Shown piece after piece: positions 62,546-64,000 of a stretch of DNA of 64,000 nt (the first letter of the stretch is position 1; each line of letters opens with the position of its first letter). A program made the position numbers and the translations under genes. The notes under the pieces are model-generated. The model saw only the letters and a program-made list of their open reading frames with translations. It had not been told where the DNA came from and searched no databases. The DNA is from Erinaceus europaeus (taxonomy: Eukaryota; Chordata; Mammalia; Eulipotyphla; Erinaceidae), in assembly GCF_950295315.1 (NCBI RefSeq), contig NW_026647188.1, positions 1,054,001 through 1,118,000 on the forward strand, read 5' to 3'.

Positions 62546-64000
62546 AGACACTGCTGTAGTCATTTTCTACAATGGATGCGATATGACATTCAGAAAATTG
62601 ATTGCTAAAGCCTGGAGAGAAACTGTGCATCAGGAAAAGAATTGTTCAAATGAGTAAAATCTCCAAATCATTAGCAATATGCAGCTCCATCGGTACCAAT
62701 CGAAAAAGTCTTGAGAAGGAACTCATCCAGGAGACTCTCCACATGGACTGGCACCACAAGTTTCCTAGTCTGGCAACACACACAGGGCAGCTGCTAGTGC
62801 CCAGTGCAAGCCTCAGGGCAAAATCCTCTCCCTCTTCAGTGTCTCAGAATTCAAAAACCTCCTACACTGTGTTCATTGATGACAGGATCAAACCTGGCTT
62901 ATAGAGATTGTAAGGCAGCAGCTATCATGCCCAGAGACCCCAGACAGCCCCAGCCTTCACCATATGCTGTACTACCAGACCTGACAGTAATGTGTGTGTG
63001 TGTGTCTGTCTGTCTGTCTGACTGTGTGTGTCTGTATGTGTTCAGAGCTTACCTGTAGTAGTCAGAGCATGGGTGGAAAGTAGCCAGCCTCAGTTGCAAC
63101 TTTACAGAAAACCTAGCTGGTCAGGGCAAGCCAGCTAGCCCAGATTCTGGCTAAGCAAGAATGCATGTGCAAAAGGACTCTCATGTCTAAATCTCCTGAG
63201 TTACCTATTCAATTCCATGCCTCACTATCTATCATCCAAACACTGCCAACGGGGGAGGCTGGGGAACCCCTCAGAACTCAGGGGCATGAGCCTGTCCAGT
63301 AATATTTGGCTGCCTACTCAGCCTCCTAGCTCTCAGTCCACTGCTCAGGGCAGTAGATTACAAGCACAGAAAGTACACAGAAATAGCTATGTTTCAACAA
63401 AGATGGGAAGTGTGTTTGACCAAATAATAGTGGATGAACACGCTCCCTTACACAAACCCTTTGGGTCCAGCTGAGGCAATTGCTCCTGTGGCCTCACATC
63501 CCTGATCATGGTGTCCTGGTGTCCAGACATCACACTCAGAGAGATTCCCAGAAGTAGGCATGCATCAGTGTCCCATACAAAGTCGCTCTGCTTGCAGGAA
63601 GCACAAACTCCCCGGCCCCTTGCTACGGACAGACAAAAGGAAGATGGATGCCTCCATTGGCTGAATTCGGATCTTCCAGTGGAGATCACAGCCCCGCACC
63701 TCACCTGAGGGCGTGCTGTTGCTAATCAAGGCAATTGGAAACACCTGTTATCACTCGGGCCCTGAGGACATACTCACGAATCACTCCAGGAGCTAGCAGG
63801 CTGGCACACCTCATGACCCCGGTATAGTTGTGCTCCTAGTTGGGAAGCCCTTTTGGGCAAAAGTGAGAATATTCCCTAGATAAAAGAAAGAACTTCAGGT
63901 TTCAGAAGGACTTGAAAACCCCATGAGGCACTTGGAAAAGACATTTCACAGCCATCAAAACACCATCTTTCAGATCCCTGGAAGCTTCCGTTTTGCGTGA
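62464..64000 (+). repeat. Module A-short unit 8, cut by window end
   Basis: (TA)n at 62464-62510, (GA)n to about 62541, A-short join at about 62845, (TG)n(TCTG)n at 62990-63040. It continues past the window edge in the GGAAGCTTCCGTTTTGCG stretch. Confidence 0.87.

Overview
The window is mammalian nuclear DNA with no intact protein-coding gene. The lineage is best read from a tRNA-derived SINE at 36692-36963. Its layout (tRNA-like head, CACCTGCAGGGGAG core, pyrimidine-rich middle, CAA-rich then AAATA-rich tail) is the one I associate with hedgehogs (Erinaceus). This is recognition from memory, not a database match. Other eukaryotic signs are long (TA)n, (GA)n and (TG)n microsatellites, frequent TG/CA suggesting CpG decay, and an endogenous retrovirus (ERV).

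Region 1 (about 1-5281) is a class II (betaretrovirus/IAP-like) provirus on the minus strand. It has LTRs at 130-478 (3') and 4925-5275 (5'), a 6-bp target-site duplication, a decayed lysine-tRNA-like primer-binding site and a Gag start with a hydrophobic segment and six proline/alanine-rich 20-residue repeats. Frame-broken capsid sequence then joins directly to integrase, so NC, protease, RT and RNase H are missing. A possible env leader and about 1.8 kb of unassigned 3' sequence follow. It is defective.

Region 2 (1-129 and 5282-64000) is a head-to-tail mosaic array built from a few modules, all in one orientation. Module A is a unit of about 2.5-3.0 kb with a (TA)n(GA)n tract at one site and a (TG)n(TCTG)n tract at another. 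Module S (about 400 bp) is shared by all long units. Module B is AT-rich; B plus S makes a unit of about 1.0-1.1 kb that is itself tandem (12.4-15.0 kb, 42.9-44.3 kb, 53.7-55.3 kb, 58.8-60.4 kb). Module D is an old plus-strand SINE (four copies). Module P is a GC-richer, promoter-like island (two full copies, one truncated). An 'A-short' subfamily shares a deletion of about 390 bp in S and occupies 19.9-33.0 kb plus three other places. Many units have private deletions, small tandem duplications or chimeric joins, as expected from unequal exchange and microhomology-mediated repair.

The parts do not form a pathway. The array is best described as an undescribed-looking macrosatellite or segmentally amplified repeat, with mobile elements caught inside it. 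The most testable biological idea is that the P islands (inverted CCAAT boxes, a GC box and an NRF1-like site) drive a repeat-derived transcript. Module junctions were placed by eye, so most block edges are good to about 5-20 bp.
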